Assembly (NCBI GenBank): GCA_001683735.1
Contig: LUGG01000014.1
Location: 1,054,001-1,118,000 of the forward strand
DNA from: Grifola frondosa
Taxonomy: Eukaryota; Basidiomycota; Agaricomycetes; Polyporales; Grifolaceae
Direction: 5' to 3'
DNA: 64,000 nucleotides
The notes beneath the pieces are model-generated. The model was not told the origin of the DNA, ran no database searches, and worked only from the letters and a program-made list of their open reading frames with translations. The translations under genes and the position numbers were made by a program. The number at the start of each line of letters is the position of its first letter. Position 1 is the stretch's first letter. This document shows, in pieces, positions 35,534-47,289 of the stretch.

Positions 35534-36595
35534 TTACTCTTTAAAGATGTCAGACCAGACCGTCCTGAGCTCTTCAAGTCGAGAAATGTCCACCACCCCA
35601 TTAGGATCCGGTTCCTTAAAAGAATCTTCGCCAATCTCCCTGATCTTTCCTCCTTCTACAGCACAGAGTCCGCGTTCGCAGAAATGAACGCACCTGCCCC
35701 AGCCTAGCCTTCTGGCAGCATCCACATTCTTCCAACTATCATCGACGAAGAAACACCTTGAGGCATCCTTCACGCCCGCCGTCTTCAATGCCTAAAGAAT
35801 GGTCACTAAATTATGCTTGGGCAATGCATAAATATCGCGCTCACATTTTGATAAAATTCCTCCTCAGGCTTACAAGAGAACTCAGGATTTGCATAGTCGC
35901 AATATACAACACCCTCAATCTGATCTTCAATGCCCAATATGTGTAAGACTCTCTGCGCATGCTAAGAGAACGGTGAATTGTGCGCGATGAGGCAGTGGGA
36001 GGCATTTGAATTTCGGGGAACGCACCGTGCAGTATGCATTCGTTAAAGCCCACACTCGTGCCTTACTACGATCGATGTCTTGTAACAGCTGACGAAGATG
36101 AGGATCAGGCTTGATCATCTCTTCCAAAGGAAGAGACCCATCGCATTTGCGATCAAAGTCCAGTGGATCTACATCGTGAAGGTTCATATCGAGGTCACTC
36201 TAATGAGCACTGTCATTATGCAAAATAAGACATGAGATAACTCACCAATGTCATGATGCCGTACAAGTCCCCGCAACGCAAGTCCGTACTCGGTGTAGTA
36301 CCTATGGTGAAGTACCGATGCTTCCTCGTCCGAGTGACCCATATTGACAAAGTAGGCTGCAATCACATATATGGGCATCAGCATGAAAGATACCTCCAAT
36401 TATTTGACTCAGGACCATGAATGCGTTCTCCCATTGCATGAGAAATCCGGGCACTCGCTGAATACAGAGTATTGTCAATGTCTAGCCAGACAACGTAGCG
36501 ATCATCGTCTACGAAAGCAGAGCAAATCAGTCGCAGAGTCAGCGCCGGAGCCCCAAAGGAACACAGCGAAAGGTCCTAAAGCTGACATTGTTCAT
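35534..36595 (-). CDS. HAD-superfamily pyrimidine 5'-nucleotidase (SDT1/PHM8-like)
   Basis: Exon 1 encodes MNNVSFRTFR from ATG 36595. A GTGTTC..CGTAG intron then joins in frame to YDDRYVVWLDIDNTLYSASA, whose DxDNT is HAD motif I with the nucleophilic aspartate. Next come HHRYYTEYGLALRGL, RVWALTNAY (motif II threonine), CDYANPEF with conserved CKP-type lysine context, and CFFVDDSWKNVDAARRLGWG (motif IV aspartates). The order and the YYxEYGLALRGL signature match yeast Sdt1/Phm8, which dephosphorylate nucleoside monophosphates or lysophosphatidate. Cytosolic location is assumed from the absence of a targeting signal. Stop is at 35534-35536. The protein has no visible disruption. Confidence 0.88.
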
Positions 36596-36959
36596 GAAGA
36601 GCAGTCATATCCGAGAAAGCACAGTTTAACAGCTGGAGACTGGAGTACTTGCAAGCTAGCGCCCAAGAACTGATCGCTTCCAAATCCAGCCTACCACGTG
36701 GCGCGTTCTCTGAACAGAGCGACTGGGCGCTACCAAAATATCCGTGTCAACACCTCAAGATCGACCCTACGACGCTGTGAGTCTGTTTTGCTGTCATCAG
36801 TGCATGTGGTATGTGTACGGAGAGTATGCTACGACATTTGTGTCCAGTTGGAAGGCTCCAGATGGAGCCATAGGAGATGGATGGGAAGTCGATGAAGTGG
36901 ATGCGATCCCTCGGTAGATTTTGTGTTGCTTTCTCCTGCTAACACTCTCCCGATTGCAG

Positions 36960-37729
36960 ATGGCCCGCAGCAAAGAACTCGCACCCGGCATAGGACGCCT
37001 CTCGCGTTCGCAAGTCTTCTCCCGTCGCGGTTTGTACAAGGGCCTCAAAAAATCCGACAAGCCCGCAGCTGCGGAGGTCGTGCCCACGAAGGAGGTTCAG
37101 GTTGGAGGGGAGAAGAATGGCGGAAAGCGTCTTGTACCCACCTCAAAAGCACCTCGATTCTACCCCGCGGAAGACATTCGCCAGCCCAAGAAGAGCCGCA
37201 AGGCGCCGAAGCCCACACAGCTTCGTTCCTCCATTACTCCCGGTACCGTCCTCATCTTGCTCGCTGGTCGCTTCCGTGGAAAGCGAGTGGTGTTTTTGAA
37301 GCAGTTGGAGAGCGGGCTGCTATTGGTCACCGGTCCTTACAAGGTCAACGGTGTTCCTCTACGACGAGTCAACCAGGCGTATGTCATTGCCACTTCGACC
37401 AAGGTCGACCTTGGTGACTTCAAGGTGCGCCGTTTGCTAATTACATATCATAATATGATCTTATGCTATGGGATCAGGTGGACGCGAAAATAACCGATGC
37501 ATACTTCGCGAAGCCCGTTACCAAGGGCCCCCGCTCTGCTGAGGCTGAGTTCTTCTCTGAGGGCAAGCCCAAAGAGAAGGAGGCCTTCCCCGAGTCAAAG
37601 TCGAACGACCAGAAGGCGGTTGACAGCGCAGTCATTGCTGCCATCAAGAAGACGGAGAATTTGGCGAAGTACATCAAGGCGAGCTGGGGCTTGTCTAAGG
37701 GCCAGTTCCCTCATCAGTTGGTGTTCTGA
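36960..37729 (+). CDS. RPL6: 60S ribosomal protein L6 (eL6)
   Basis: Two exons (36960-37424 and 37478-37729) give 238 residues. [20 protein letters not shown] begins the lysine/alanine-rich extension. The conserved core [20 protein letters not shown] is followed by [20 protein letters not shown] and [20 protein letters not shown], and the C-terminus is [19 protein letters not shown]. eL6 lies on the solvent side of the large subunit next to expansion segment rRNA. A ttgcag acceptor-like sequence abuts the ATG, as at RPL9, implying a spliced leader exon. Codon bias is strong. No frame problem. Confidence 0.96.
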
Positions 37730-38017
37730 GCGGCGGATTGTGGGACGAGAGGTCTGGGACCTACTGCTAGGTTTTCGGCGGGGGAGACTTGGCAATAGCT
37801 ACAGCTATGACTTATGATATGCCCTTTAGCACACGCATGATATCTCCCTACGCGCATCGATATGCTAATCTTCGGGCGAGTTTGTACATTCGTTTCTGCG
37901 AAATGTTGCAAGCTAGAAAGCGACATCTGCGTTGAGGAATTCGTTCTTCGATGGGATTCACTTGACACCTATCTCTCGCTGAATGTGAGCGCTGAATGAA
38001 ATGGAATTCTCAAACTC

Positions 38018-39183
38018 GTGGCGCCTGAATCACAATTTTCAAGAAGCGCGGATTCGATGTTGACCACAAGACATGCTTTGTCGTCAGTCCGACCTTCTTT
38101 CGCTGTGAATGTATATCTTTGCAAGAGACCTTGTCATCGAACGTTTGTCTCCACCGCTATACATAGCATATCCGAAGGCTTCCTGGATCTAGCCATCGCT
38201 TTGCCTTACCCTCCATCGTTTCCATCGTATTCTACCACTATCATCCTTGTTACGGTTGCTACTCGTTTGTTCTTCACAGTACCATTTTCTATATGGGTGA
38301 GTGAAGGTCAATCTTGCATTCAGGTTATATTCACCTGCCAACCCGTCTTCAGGCGAAGCAGCGGCAATGGAGAGCAGAACATGTGGTCGTACCACAACTC
38401 CAACAAGAGATGCGGTCCATTCATCAAAAAGTGCGACAAGAAATGGTGAAGGAACAGTTTCGAGGTAGCAAAGAAGAACTCATAGCTGAGCTCACAAAAC
38501 GGAGTCAAGGAATTGTGAGCTCCCCTTTTTTGTTGGCTGATTCTCTCTGAACGTTTCCGCAAAGGCTGCATCGCGCAAGAAGGAGTTATTATCGCAGTAC
38601 CACTGCTCTCCTATCCCGACCTTGGTCCTCCCTGTTATATCCCAACTACCACTGTTCGTTGGCACCAGCATGGTCATCGCGGAAGCCTCCAGGGCGCCGT
38701 CCGTATTCGATTCGGAATCGTTCCTTACCCTCACCTCCCTCGCACATTCTGATCCGACGGTAACGTTACCCATCGTGCTCGGATTAATCACTCTGGCCAA
38801 TGTAGAAACTTCACGGTGGTTCGTGAGCGCGCAAGTCTTAGAGCGAGAGCAAAAGGTAGCGCAATGGACTGCAGAAAGGCGCGCGCGGGGAGAGCAAGTT
38901 ATGGAACCACGTAAGATTTATCAATCTTCCCTCCGGATACTCTCTGTGGGTCGAATACTCATCGCTGCAATGGTTCCTGGCGTGAGTAGTATTTCCCTTG
39001 TGAAGTCGTGTGTCTGGTGCTTATTCAATGTTGCAGAGCGTCCAAATATATTGGGTTACGTCCGCTACCTTTGGTCTTGTGCAATCCTGGATATTGGACT
39101 TATTGGATGCACGAAAACGCAAGCTTGTTTCGTTGGAGACAGCGTCAGCCTCTCCTCCGAAGACATCGTCAGCTCGGAAATAA
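38018..39183 (+). CDS. COX18: COX18, mitochondrial inner-membrane insertase (Oxa1/YidC family)
   Basis: Exons 38018-38296, 38353-38514, 38565-38981 and 39037-39183 join to 334 residues. The N-terminus is basic and Ser-rich (presequence-like; an alternative start is the methionine at 38057). The membrane segments include YSTTIILVTVATRLFFTVPF, VLPVISQLPLFVGTSMVIAE and VTLPIVLGLITLANVETSRW. A basic coiled loop (MRSIHQKVRQEMVKEQFRGS) between helices one and two is typical of the family. Cox18 exports the C-terminal tail of Cox2 across the inner membrane during cytochrome oxidase assembly. The shortness, absence of the long Oxa1 coiled-coil tail and the sequence after helix one favour COX18 over OXA1. 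Confidence 0.85.
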
Positions 39184-39535
39184 TCGCATTCTCAACATCT
39201 TGCGTGTATCGAGGACGATTTGGAGTTCATGAGTATTCAAATAGGTGAGCATTAAACACGCTTGACCTTTGACTACGGTTGAGGCTGGATGACTAAAAAA
39301 GTGGTGTGAGGGAGCCATATAAATTAATCCTATGGGTTTTTGGTTCCCCGTGAATAATTCTTGATCTAATATGACATGTCACGAACTACTTCGCCCCAAA
39401 GGTTGAACGTACACTAATATTGGTATACGACAGCAATCCCCACTCGTCAAGCAATTAGAATTAAGTGAATACCAATAATTGTGAGTGACCAACACCAATA
39501 GCCCTTGAATATAAAAGTAACGAATGCGGGTCTCC

Positions 39536-40128
39536 TTAGAATCTTCTATGCGCCTGTCCGTCCCTTCTATCTACATAGCGTCCGATTCCTAAATGCCACG
39601 CTATCCTCGGAATCATGAGACTGAACCCTGTCAGAAACGTCGCCCACAGCATTCCGCTCCACGATGTAAAATCCCATCGGGCATCACCGAGGGCCCACCA
39701 CGTAATGGAGACATGCACGAAATCTCCGACGAGGAGGGGTGTGAGCAGGGCCCCGGCTACTTTCTCTTGTAGTGCAGGTTGCGAGAATAGATGTTTGCGA
39801 GCGGCCCACAGGACGAAGACGTTGATGAGGCCAAGAAGCCCGACGACGTGCGCGAGCTGGAGCATGGTGACGCGGGTTGCTAGGGATAATTGTCCTTCCG
39901 GCACGCTACCAGATGGCCAAGGGGCTTGTAAATCATGGGCCTGCGCGGCTACTGTGTTAGCCCAACAAAAAGTAGCAGCAAACGAACACTGCTGACCTTC
40001 TTGGGGTTAACGAGGACTCCGAGTAAACCGCACAATGCCAACAGAGGCTCATAGCAACCAAATATGAGCCAGTAGCACGGTGGAAGAGCAGAGGGCGGCA
40101 TAGCTGGTGGGCTCAGTGCGCCCTTCAT
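39536..40128 (-). CDS. Small multi-pass membrane protein, DUF7704-like
   Basis: Two exons. The first (ATG 40128) reads MKGALSPPAMPPSALPPCYW and continues LIFGCYEPLLALCGLLGVLV to NPKK. After an intron the chain resumes near AQAHDLQAPWP and contains TMLQLAHVVGLLGLINVFVL, ALQEKVAGALLTPLLVGDFV and WALGDARWDFTSWSGMLW with FLTGFSLMIPRIAWHLGIGR. Four hydrophobic helices are visible. The ALPPCYWLIFGCYEPL start and the PRIAWHLGIGR end match a family common in agaricomycetes (DUF7704 as I recall it), of unknown function. Two AGGGG stress-response-type pentamers at 40254-40258 and 40265-40269 lie 126-142 bases upstream of the ATG. Confidence 0.72.
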
Positions 40129-40703
40129 GGGTGTAAGTTGGGGGAACGAGGTTCAGGCCCTTCAGGAGCGCAGTATCATTTTATTGTCGACTGCAGATCG
40201 CATTTGAACCGTTAGAATCTGTTCCGGCACCGATATATCCTTCCGCGTACGAAAGGGGGCATCAAGGGGTACATATCAGGGAACTGAGGCAGCGCGCGCT
40301 TGCCCTAAACATGCCGCCTTTTCCTCGCAGACGCGTCCAACTTTCAACTCTTCATCTTACATCACGGTCCAATTCTTACCCAGGCAACCTGTAGCGTCAT
40401 CCACGTTGAGTTGCTAAATGGCAGGACCAAGAGTGCTCTCTGAAAGATGGAGGTTATAATGCTTGTGTTTTGGGTCCCCTTGATCTATGTCAAATACAAG
40501 CTTCGCGCCTTCTTACATTTAACTAATTAATATTCGAAATGATCTCTATCTCCGATACGCATGCACGACATAGTCATAGCTATATATATTGTGACGCGTG
40601 AAACAGACATAGCTTGCACTTAAAAAACTGTGAAGTAAATTGGAGCTTTCTCGTCCCAGTTTCATGGTAATTCTGGGGCAGGTATCTTGGTAACTTGATG
40701 CTT
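40129..40703. other. Intergenic: upstream of the DUF7704-like gene and 3' flank of TSC10
   Basis: 575 bases between two minus-strand genes. It holds two AGGGG pentamers (40254-40269) and AT-rich sequence with short TATATATA near 40580. No gene seen. Confidence 0.45.
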
Positions 40704-42024
40704 CTACTTCTTCGCGGCCGCAGGATCAAGGAAACCAGTGCCCGCGAGGTGTTCTTGATGTTCTTGCCGAAACGACCGAACAGTCGAATCGACAGTCAGT
40801 CTCCATATAGGCAAAGCAATCTGTAACACATGAGCCGTATAAACTTAGAAATACATCGGAACTCACGTAGCCAATCAAGCCATACACCAGATCAATGAAA
40901 TAGCTATTGCGCGGAGAGGACCCGCAAGTGGAGGCGCGGAAGACATCTCCAAGGAAGTTGTATGTGATATGGAAGCGGCCCTTCTGCACGCCTGCACATA
41001 TAATATTATCAGTATAATCCAATGACACGTAAAGAATGGGTACCTCGCAAGATTCCCGCAGCCACCGTTTCTGGCGTGTCGCCTGAATCGGTTTCCTCGA
41101 TTTTTAAAGTGACTTTGGGTTTGATGCGGTTCTCCTCCACATAACTGGGAGTAAAGATCGTGCAGGGGAAACATATATGGACATCGATTCCATACAGCAT
41201 CATTTCTGACTGCAAAGTCTCGGCAAGACCTACACATTTTGATATCAGACAAAGTTGTGATACGGGAGATAGACTCACCTCGTATCGCAAACTTGCCAGG
41301 GCTGTATGGAGAATAGCCGATGATAGACATATAACCAAGGACCGAAGACACGAATACAATTTTGCCCTTTGACCGTTGCCGAACCATGTGCTTTGCAGCA
41401 GCCTACAATGTGTTTGCTGACGAGATACACGTGAGTGCCAGAGGTACGCACCAGAGCAGAAAACGCTTGTGCCCAGTATGTTTCGTCCATGCCTTGTCTC
41501 AAAGAAGCTTCATCTTGTTCAACGAAATATCCAGGAGTGGATTTCCCGGCACATAGGAACGTGGCATCTGGGGACTGTCCACCGTGTGCCTCGCAAGCAG
41601 CATCGAGAGCCGCTGTCGCGCCGGACTCAGTGTCCACAGAAAACGAGTAGGCTTTCAATATCTGGTTCGGTGTCTGACGCACTTTCTGTATAGGTATTTG
41701 AATCACCTGTTAAATGCTGGTATGCGGTGCCACTGACCTCTAGCTCTGCAAGTGCTTTCTGCAGCCGTTCCTCGTTGCGCGCAACAATGGAAACGTCGGC
41801 ACCTTTCTTGGTCAATAGGATGGCCAACGCAAGGCCTGTGCCAGAGGAACCTCCTGTGACATAACAGTGCTAGAGGAATTGTCAGCGTCCAGCGCTGTTT
41901 CGAAGAATATTAACGGAACAAACGAAACCTGGCTACGCGGGTCCCACTTCTTTCTGAAGAACATTTGGGAGAATCCTATGATGAGAGAAATCACTATCGC
42001 TAGGCAGACGGTAGTGCCCAGCAT
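40704..42024 (-). CDS. TSC10: 3-ketodihydrosphingosine reductase (TSC10/KDSR)
   Basis: A short-chain dehydrogenase that reduces 3-ketosphinganine to dihydrosphingosine with NADPH on the ER, the second step of sphingolipid synthesis. The first exon from 42024 encodes a membrane anchor (MLGTTVCLAIVISLIIGFSQ). The nucleotide motif VTGGSSGTGLALAILLTKKG spans an exon junction and is followed by ADVSIVARNEERL. FLCAGKSTPGYF and the catalytic segment KIVFVSSVLGYMSIIGYSPY with SPGKFAIRG supply the serine and YxxxK. LAETLQSEMMLYGIDVHICF and FTPSYVEENRIKP complete the substrate side, and hydrophobic C-terminal segments precede the last residues (FLDPAAAKK), whose lysines fit an ER-retention tail. About seven exons. 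Confidence 0.93.
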
Positions 42025-42128
42025 GGGTTAGTAGTCGATGCTCGCTCTTCGTGTCCGAGCTTGCCTGAGCGCCACCGCGCCTCGCGTTTGAGCTTGCCTA
42101 AACGGGTAAAGTCATGTAGTTCGGCGAG
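42025..42128. promoter_or_regulatory. Very short divergent promoter between TSC10 and FEX
   Basis: Only 104 bases separate the TSC10 ATG from the first in-frame FEX ATG (164 if the second methionine at 42189 is used). Both genes must share regulatory sequence or overlap each other's leaders. Confidence 0.5.
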
Positions 42129-43461
42129 GTGACAGCGCCCAGCGTCGACCGTCACAGCGAGCTCACACCTCCTCGATCGGTCGTCGGCATGTCCGAGCCT
42201 GCGATCATGCCCTCTGACGGCGACAAGGATCCCAAGGGCGAAGAAAAACCCTCAGACGAGGACTCTAGTCGCACCATGTCTGCTATCACACGGCGTCCCA
42301 GTCGCCTACGCAGCGACGTTGGCTCCGTCCTTGCCCGCCATGTCTCCGTCACGGATGCCGTTTCTCTCACATCTATCGACAGACCACCTAGTGAGGAGGA
42401 GAAGTTACCCCCTTCGAAAATATATCACCCTCTCTCTTTCCCTGTGCTCGTCCTCCTAATGCCAGCATCTATCTTCGGAGTGCTGGCCAGACTTGGCCTT
42501 CAAGCCATTACGGGCTACGATGGACACAGCATATTCCCACTGGCTTGGGTGCAAGCCATTGGATGTCTTGTGATGGGGTTTGTGCTTGGAATCAGGGATC
42601 CTTTTGGCAGATTGTGAGCATCTTCTATACTCATATTATCGTGACTGTGCTAAAATCATTCTGTACGCTAGCTATGGACCTCTATATACCGCAATGACCA
42701 CAGGATTCTGCGGGTCGTTGACTACGTTTTCTGGTTGGCAATTAGACGTCTTCAGCTCCTGGATAAACTCGACAGGAGCACATCATGACTGGTTCCGTGA
42801 CGTGAGTATCATATTTTGTTCACTCAGACCTTGACGAAACACCCGATCAGGCGATCGATGGCATTGGGAAATCAGTATTCACCCTCGCCATATCACTGTC
42901 TGCGGTGTCCCTCGGTGCACATCTCTCCACACTGGTAGCGCCCGTTTTCCCTGCACTCCCACCACCACCACGCTCGGTCCGCTACTGCCTCTCCGCATTG
43001 GCTATCCTGGTGTACGCTGCGGCGTACCCCGCCTACTTCCGCATGTCCCCCGCTTCCGGCACCAGGCCACCGCTGCGCTGCTGTTCTCATATCCGGGCAC
43101 GCTCACACGCTATCTCCTGTCCATCCGCCTCAATCCCCTCCTCCGCCTCATGCCGCTCGGGACCTTCACCGCAAATATGTTCGGCACTGCGCTCCTCGGT
43201 GTATTCCAGGTGCTGCAGAGCACCCGCGTGCCGCCATCCCCGAACGCGTGCGCCGTACTCAGAGGCCTGGCGGATGGGTATTGCGGATGCTTGACGACTG
43301 TAAGTACATTTGCAGCGGAGGTAGATGCATTAGATGATTTGCGGTCGTGGTTCTATGTAATCATCAGCTGGGTCGTTGCTCAGAGTCTTCTCGCGGTTAT
43401 CATAGGGCCGTCGCTGGGCGTAGCGCACGTCGGTAGAGAAACTACGTGTATCTATGTATGA
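42129..43461 (+). CDS. Fluoride exporter FEX (two-domain CrcB/Fluc family)
   Basis: A plasma-membrane fluoride channel. Exon 1 (42129-42613; a start at 42189 is also possible) encodes a long polar N-terminus, then SFPVLVLLMPASIFGVLARL and LAWVQAIGCLVMGFVLGIRD. Exon 2 (42672-42801) carries the pore motif YGPLYTAMTTGFCGSLTTFS. Exon 3 (from 42851) gives the linker helix and the second CrcB repeat: LMPLGTFTANMFGTALLGVF and DGYCGCLTTVSTFAAEV, ending at TGA 43459-43461. Both repeats have the GFCGS/GYCGC plus TTFS/TVSTF signature of internally duplicated fungal FEX. The frame breaks at the C run 43047-43051, between YPAYFRMSP and FRHQATAALLFSYPGTLTRY. A missing base is the simplest reading; a 58-nt intron would also restore frame but would remove a conserved helix. 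Confidence 0.9.
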
Positions 43462-44208
43462 TTAGCTGTAGATGATTAGCAGCGTTGTCCAATATCATAT
43501 ATCATATGTTGATCATCCTTTAAGAGCGTAAATGAACCGCTAACCCATCGATGTATGATCATAGTAGGCAGTACTGTATTTCTCAATAGCATGCGTAGTG
43601 ATCCAGTATGCTACAAATTTGTGAACGCAACAACAACATTGTCAACAACTGTCAACGACCCCCACCTTCCCACCAACACCAGCGTGAGCGAGAAGTGAAC
43701 ATAAAAAGCTAGTCACCAAAACTAGCAAAAAAAAACACAAATAGCTATGCAGCTCAATGATATGCAAGGACACGGATGAAGTATGAACGAATAAATATAA
43801 GCACTGTGGGATGAATTAGGATATATGCAAGCAAAGCTGAAGCGTAACGTAGATGCGAGGGCCACCCAGACATGACGTGCGGATGGCGGGTGTGGTGAGT
43901 AAGGGAGTGTCTAGGTCGAGTCATTAGATGATTGGTCATGAACGTAGGTCGAGCGTGGTCGAGACATGAGTGACATCGAAGTGGGAAGCATTGGTTATCC
44001 GATGTGATGGTTTGTGCGGTCTATGCGTATTCATCATGCAATGCAAGCAGGAAGATATGACGTGGTGAACAGAGCCGTAGGGCACCGCTGATGCACCGGA
44101 AATGTAAGCCGAAGTCCTTGGCGGGGATGGATACATTATAGTGCGCCATACGGTTAGCGTCGATGAGAGATGCATGGCATCAGGTACGACCTCCGTCGGA
44201 AAAGATTG
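43462..44208. other. Intergenic: convergent 3' flanks of FEX and the TVP38-like gene
   Basis: About 750 bases, AT-rich near 43480-43560, with short tandem ATATCAT-like and A-rich runs. No supported gene. Confidence 0.45.
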
Positions 44209-45780
44209 TTATAGCGGGAGGCTCTCATTCTTCTCGCGGACAAGTGCCTCCAGTTCCTTTCTACACGCTTCGCGTGTCCTGGAACGAGAAGAAGATCGGA
44301 TCCGGGTTTGCCATTCCTTGACCCACGTCCAACGGGACTCGCGGTCCTCGATAAAGCCAAAAGGCTCCTGATTAGTTCTGGAATTCCTAGATGAGATCCA
44401 ACCGCGTAGGCGATTCCGTCCTAGGATTGGAGCAAGGGAAAGAAAGGAGAGGAACGCGAGTTTCATGATGACCTCCGGTGACGTCAGAAGCGACTGAACG
44501 GTCTGCGACGTGGGTAGCGGATTTGTCGCGACTGTCTGAAGAATGTCGCCAATCTGACATGTCACTGCAGTCCACGGCAAGGAACCAATGAAAGCTCCAA
44601 GAAAGCAATCTCGCAGAGCTACTCCGCACACTCCACATGCTATATTTATTCCCGACCAAGGAACGATTCCGATGAGTCTGAGAATCGAGAGGCGGACCCA
44701 AGATGAGGATTCGTGCTTTGAATCTTCGTTCTGTACACTGGTGTCGCCCAGCGCAGTTCGCGTAAGCGCTAAAGCACGGGGGAACAACTGCGTGAGAAAC
44801 GGTGCCAATGGAGCAGACAGCAAGCTGGCACACAATGAGCCGATTGTCGTGAGGATAGTGAGAAGGATGATAGCATGGACTGGTGTGAATAGAGCGCCCG
44901 CTAACACGTTCTAGAAATTTCGACAATAAGAGAAGCAACTGAATTTGCGTTAAGAAGCAAGCGCACCGCAAGTACACTGCCGGGTATCGACCAACTGTGC
45001 ATCCACACGGTAGCGACGGAAATAACGCCGACTACATGAGCTACTGAAGTAGGTCCACTTTGCGAATAGCCATGTAATTCGCGCCCCAACTGTGCGAGGT
45101 CGGTGAGGGTACGCGGCCAGGCCATCGTGATGGGAAGCGTTGTCATGCAAAACAAAACAAGTGCCGTCGAGAGTGGGAACAGAATGATGACAAACAAGAC
45201 CGGTATATGTACCTGTAACAGAGAACATGATGGTGAAAAATGTATCACACGACGAAGACAGACGACGTACTGATGGCGCGGCTTCCCACAACCACCCCTT
45301 CGACTTTGATGGTTGTTTCTCCAAGAAGGCATCCCCGAAATTAGACACTGTTGGCGAAGCTGATAGTGGCAAAACGGAATCATCTGTGCTGGCACGGCTC
45401 GGGAGGGAAGACGAAGGGGTAGAGGGAAAGTTGTGTATTGAAGGAAAATGGAAGAACTGTGAGCATCGAGACAGCATGGAGGTAAACCTGGCGCGAAGGG
45501 CAGACTCGGGCTGCCGTGCGGGTATAGACAAGGAAAGGGCAGGGAATTCTCTGTCGCGTGCGGGAGAGCGAGGAGGGGTGCGACACGGGGAGGGGCTGGG
45601 TGAAGGTAGGTCAAGGAGAGAGCTCGACCTACGGCGACCGAGAGTACTGAGGGTCAAAGGCGGGCGGACATTTGTGGACGATGCACGATGTCTATTTGGA
45701 GGAGGAGGGGGAGTAAGAAAGCAGGAGGACATCGTGGAAGAAGGAGAAGAGACAGATGGCGGCTGAGACAGACCTTTCAC
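44209..45780 (-). CDS. TVP38/TMEM64-type SNARE-associated Golgi protein (VTT domain)
   Basis: The first exon (start 45780 or the internal methionine at 45732) encodes a long Ser/Pro/Arg-rich cytosolic N-terminus. After a GTACGT..TACAG intron the chain becomes hydrophobic (VHIPVLFVIILFPLSTALVL). The VTT core is in the last exon: NVLAGALFTPVHAIILLTIL, then SLCASLLSAPLAPFL and the diagnostic RLIGIVPWSGINIACGVCGV, followed by FLGAFIGSLPWTAVTC. A basic coiled C-terminus ends REKNESLPL at 44209. Related TMEM41/VMP1 proteins are lipid scramblases; Tvp38 sits in the late Golgi. Which activity applies here is inference. Confidence 0.85.
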
Positions 45781-46515
45781 TGGTCCGTTTTCAAAGAATA
45801 CTCTGTCTAAGCCGATTTATGTAAGACGCGTATCATAGTAGCCACTGATCGGGCCGAGCCGTTTCTGTCCTCGGCTTACGGCTTACGTCGGACCCTTGTC
45901 AAATCCCCCGCGATTCGCTTCAGCGACCGCGCAGACCGCGTAACACACTGCACAGCTGTATCGCGCCGCGACTATCGTGGCCTTGCTTCTCATTGCGGCA
46001 GCTAATAACATCCATGCAACAATGTCGAGCCCATCCTACTCATGCCTAGTACCCTCGTAACAGATAACATTTTCTGTCATCACCTCCGACAGAGCCCGAT
46101 GCCGCGCTCATTCACCCACCTCGGCAGGATGCTTTCACATCTTCTTCCTCGTGATCGTGTCAATCAAACGCCCGAGGACAAGTCAAGCAACTGAGCTGAC
46201 TCGGTCTCCGAGTGGGTGCTCCACGCGCCCCTGTGTCCGGACATACTTACGTGCATCAATGATCTCATAAAAGAGGCGTGGACGAGGCTCTGTGTCACCT
46301 ATATGTACGAGTAACGTCTCCACAACTAGCGAAGGTCATTGATATTCGGAGCATATCAGATCCTGGTGATGGTGTCGGATGCATGCGACCGGCAGTGAAT
46401 AAAGTGCATAGATTTACAGCAAATGCATAGCATCATGAAGTCGACGAGCCCAATCTTCCTCAGCGAGGAGTAGTGAAGTTGCACAAATAGAGTAAACAGC
46501 CTGCATAGTCTCCTT
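45781..46515. other. Intergenic: TVP38-like upstream region and RPL36 3' flank
   Basis: 735 bases between two minus-strand genes. An ACGCGT occurs near 45820 but stands alone. No gene or RNA recognised. Confidence 0.45.
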
Positions 46516-47010
46516 TTAATGCGCCCTCCTGCTCTCCTGGATGATGGTGCCGAGCTCCTCCAACTTGCGCTTCGAACGCAGAAGTGTACCGAGCTGAAGA
46601 CCAGCCACACTTTGAGTAAAGGTGACAGTAAAACAAAAGGTAATGATAGAATCCGACACTGACCCGCTTTTTCGTCAATTTCCGGGCCTTCTTATCCTAC
46701 AAGATCGGAATGACCTCTGTAAGTAACATCGCTTCAGATTCTAACATAACATGTACGCACCTTGGAATTTCTCAATAGCTCCATAACCCGACGCTCATAT
46801 GGCGAGAACCCTGCAACCTCCCGCACAACGGAGCGCACGAACTTGGTGCGCGCAGATTGAATGCCCTTGCGCTGACTGGGGCGGACAGTCTTAGCAATGG
46901 GAGTCGTGGGTGGCCCTTATTGAGGCCTTGGCGGAGGTCTACAAGTCAAAGCTTTGTCACATCTCTCCAGCAGCTCAACCCTGTATGAAATACGCACTGC
47001 TTCGGACCAT
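46516..47010 (-). CDS. RPL36: 60S ribosomal protein L36 (eL36), frame broken by one base
   Basis: Four exons: 46998-47010 (MVRS plus one base), 46761-46938, 46664-46696 and 46516-46593. They encode [15 protein letters not shown], then [51 protein letters not shown] and [20 protein letters not shown] with ESRRAH, the standard eL36 sequence. The exons total 302 nt, one short of the 303 (100 residues plus stop) expected. The frame changes between NKGHP and TTPIAK at the GGG run 46908-46910. Because this is an essential single-domain protein, the lost base is almost certainly a sequence error and not a pseudogene. The 13-nt first exon is unusually small but fits phase and splice sites (GTGCGT..TTGTAG). 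Confidence 0.93.
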
Positions 47011-47289
47011 TTTTCTTGATATCTTGAGGCGGTCGTTGCTGTATTGTACTCAGCGGGCGAGACGATATATTGTCACACGTGACAGCAACATGGTGGCTTA
47101 GCTCTGTACAGTTGAAAGCTCAAAGTGGACTCAATTTTCTCACGTTACATGTATATCCGACTCTTCAGAAAATGAATATTCTAACGCGTATGTAAGATGT
47201 CCCGTAAATACGATATGTACGACCAGAGCAAGCGGGACCACTTCTTCAATAAAGCACGGAGTGGTGTATGTAAGATATGAAGTGAGGAT

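Noticed and set aside
43006..43075. A 58-nt intron as the explanation for the FEX frame change
   Set aside because: Splice sites exist, but splicing would delete the conserved FRHQATAALLF region that matches FEX proteins; the homopolymer-loss explanation keeps it.
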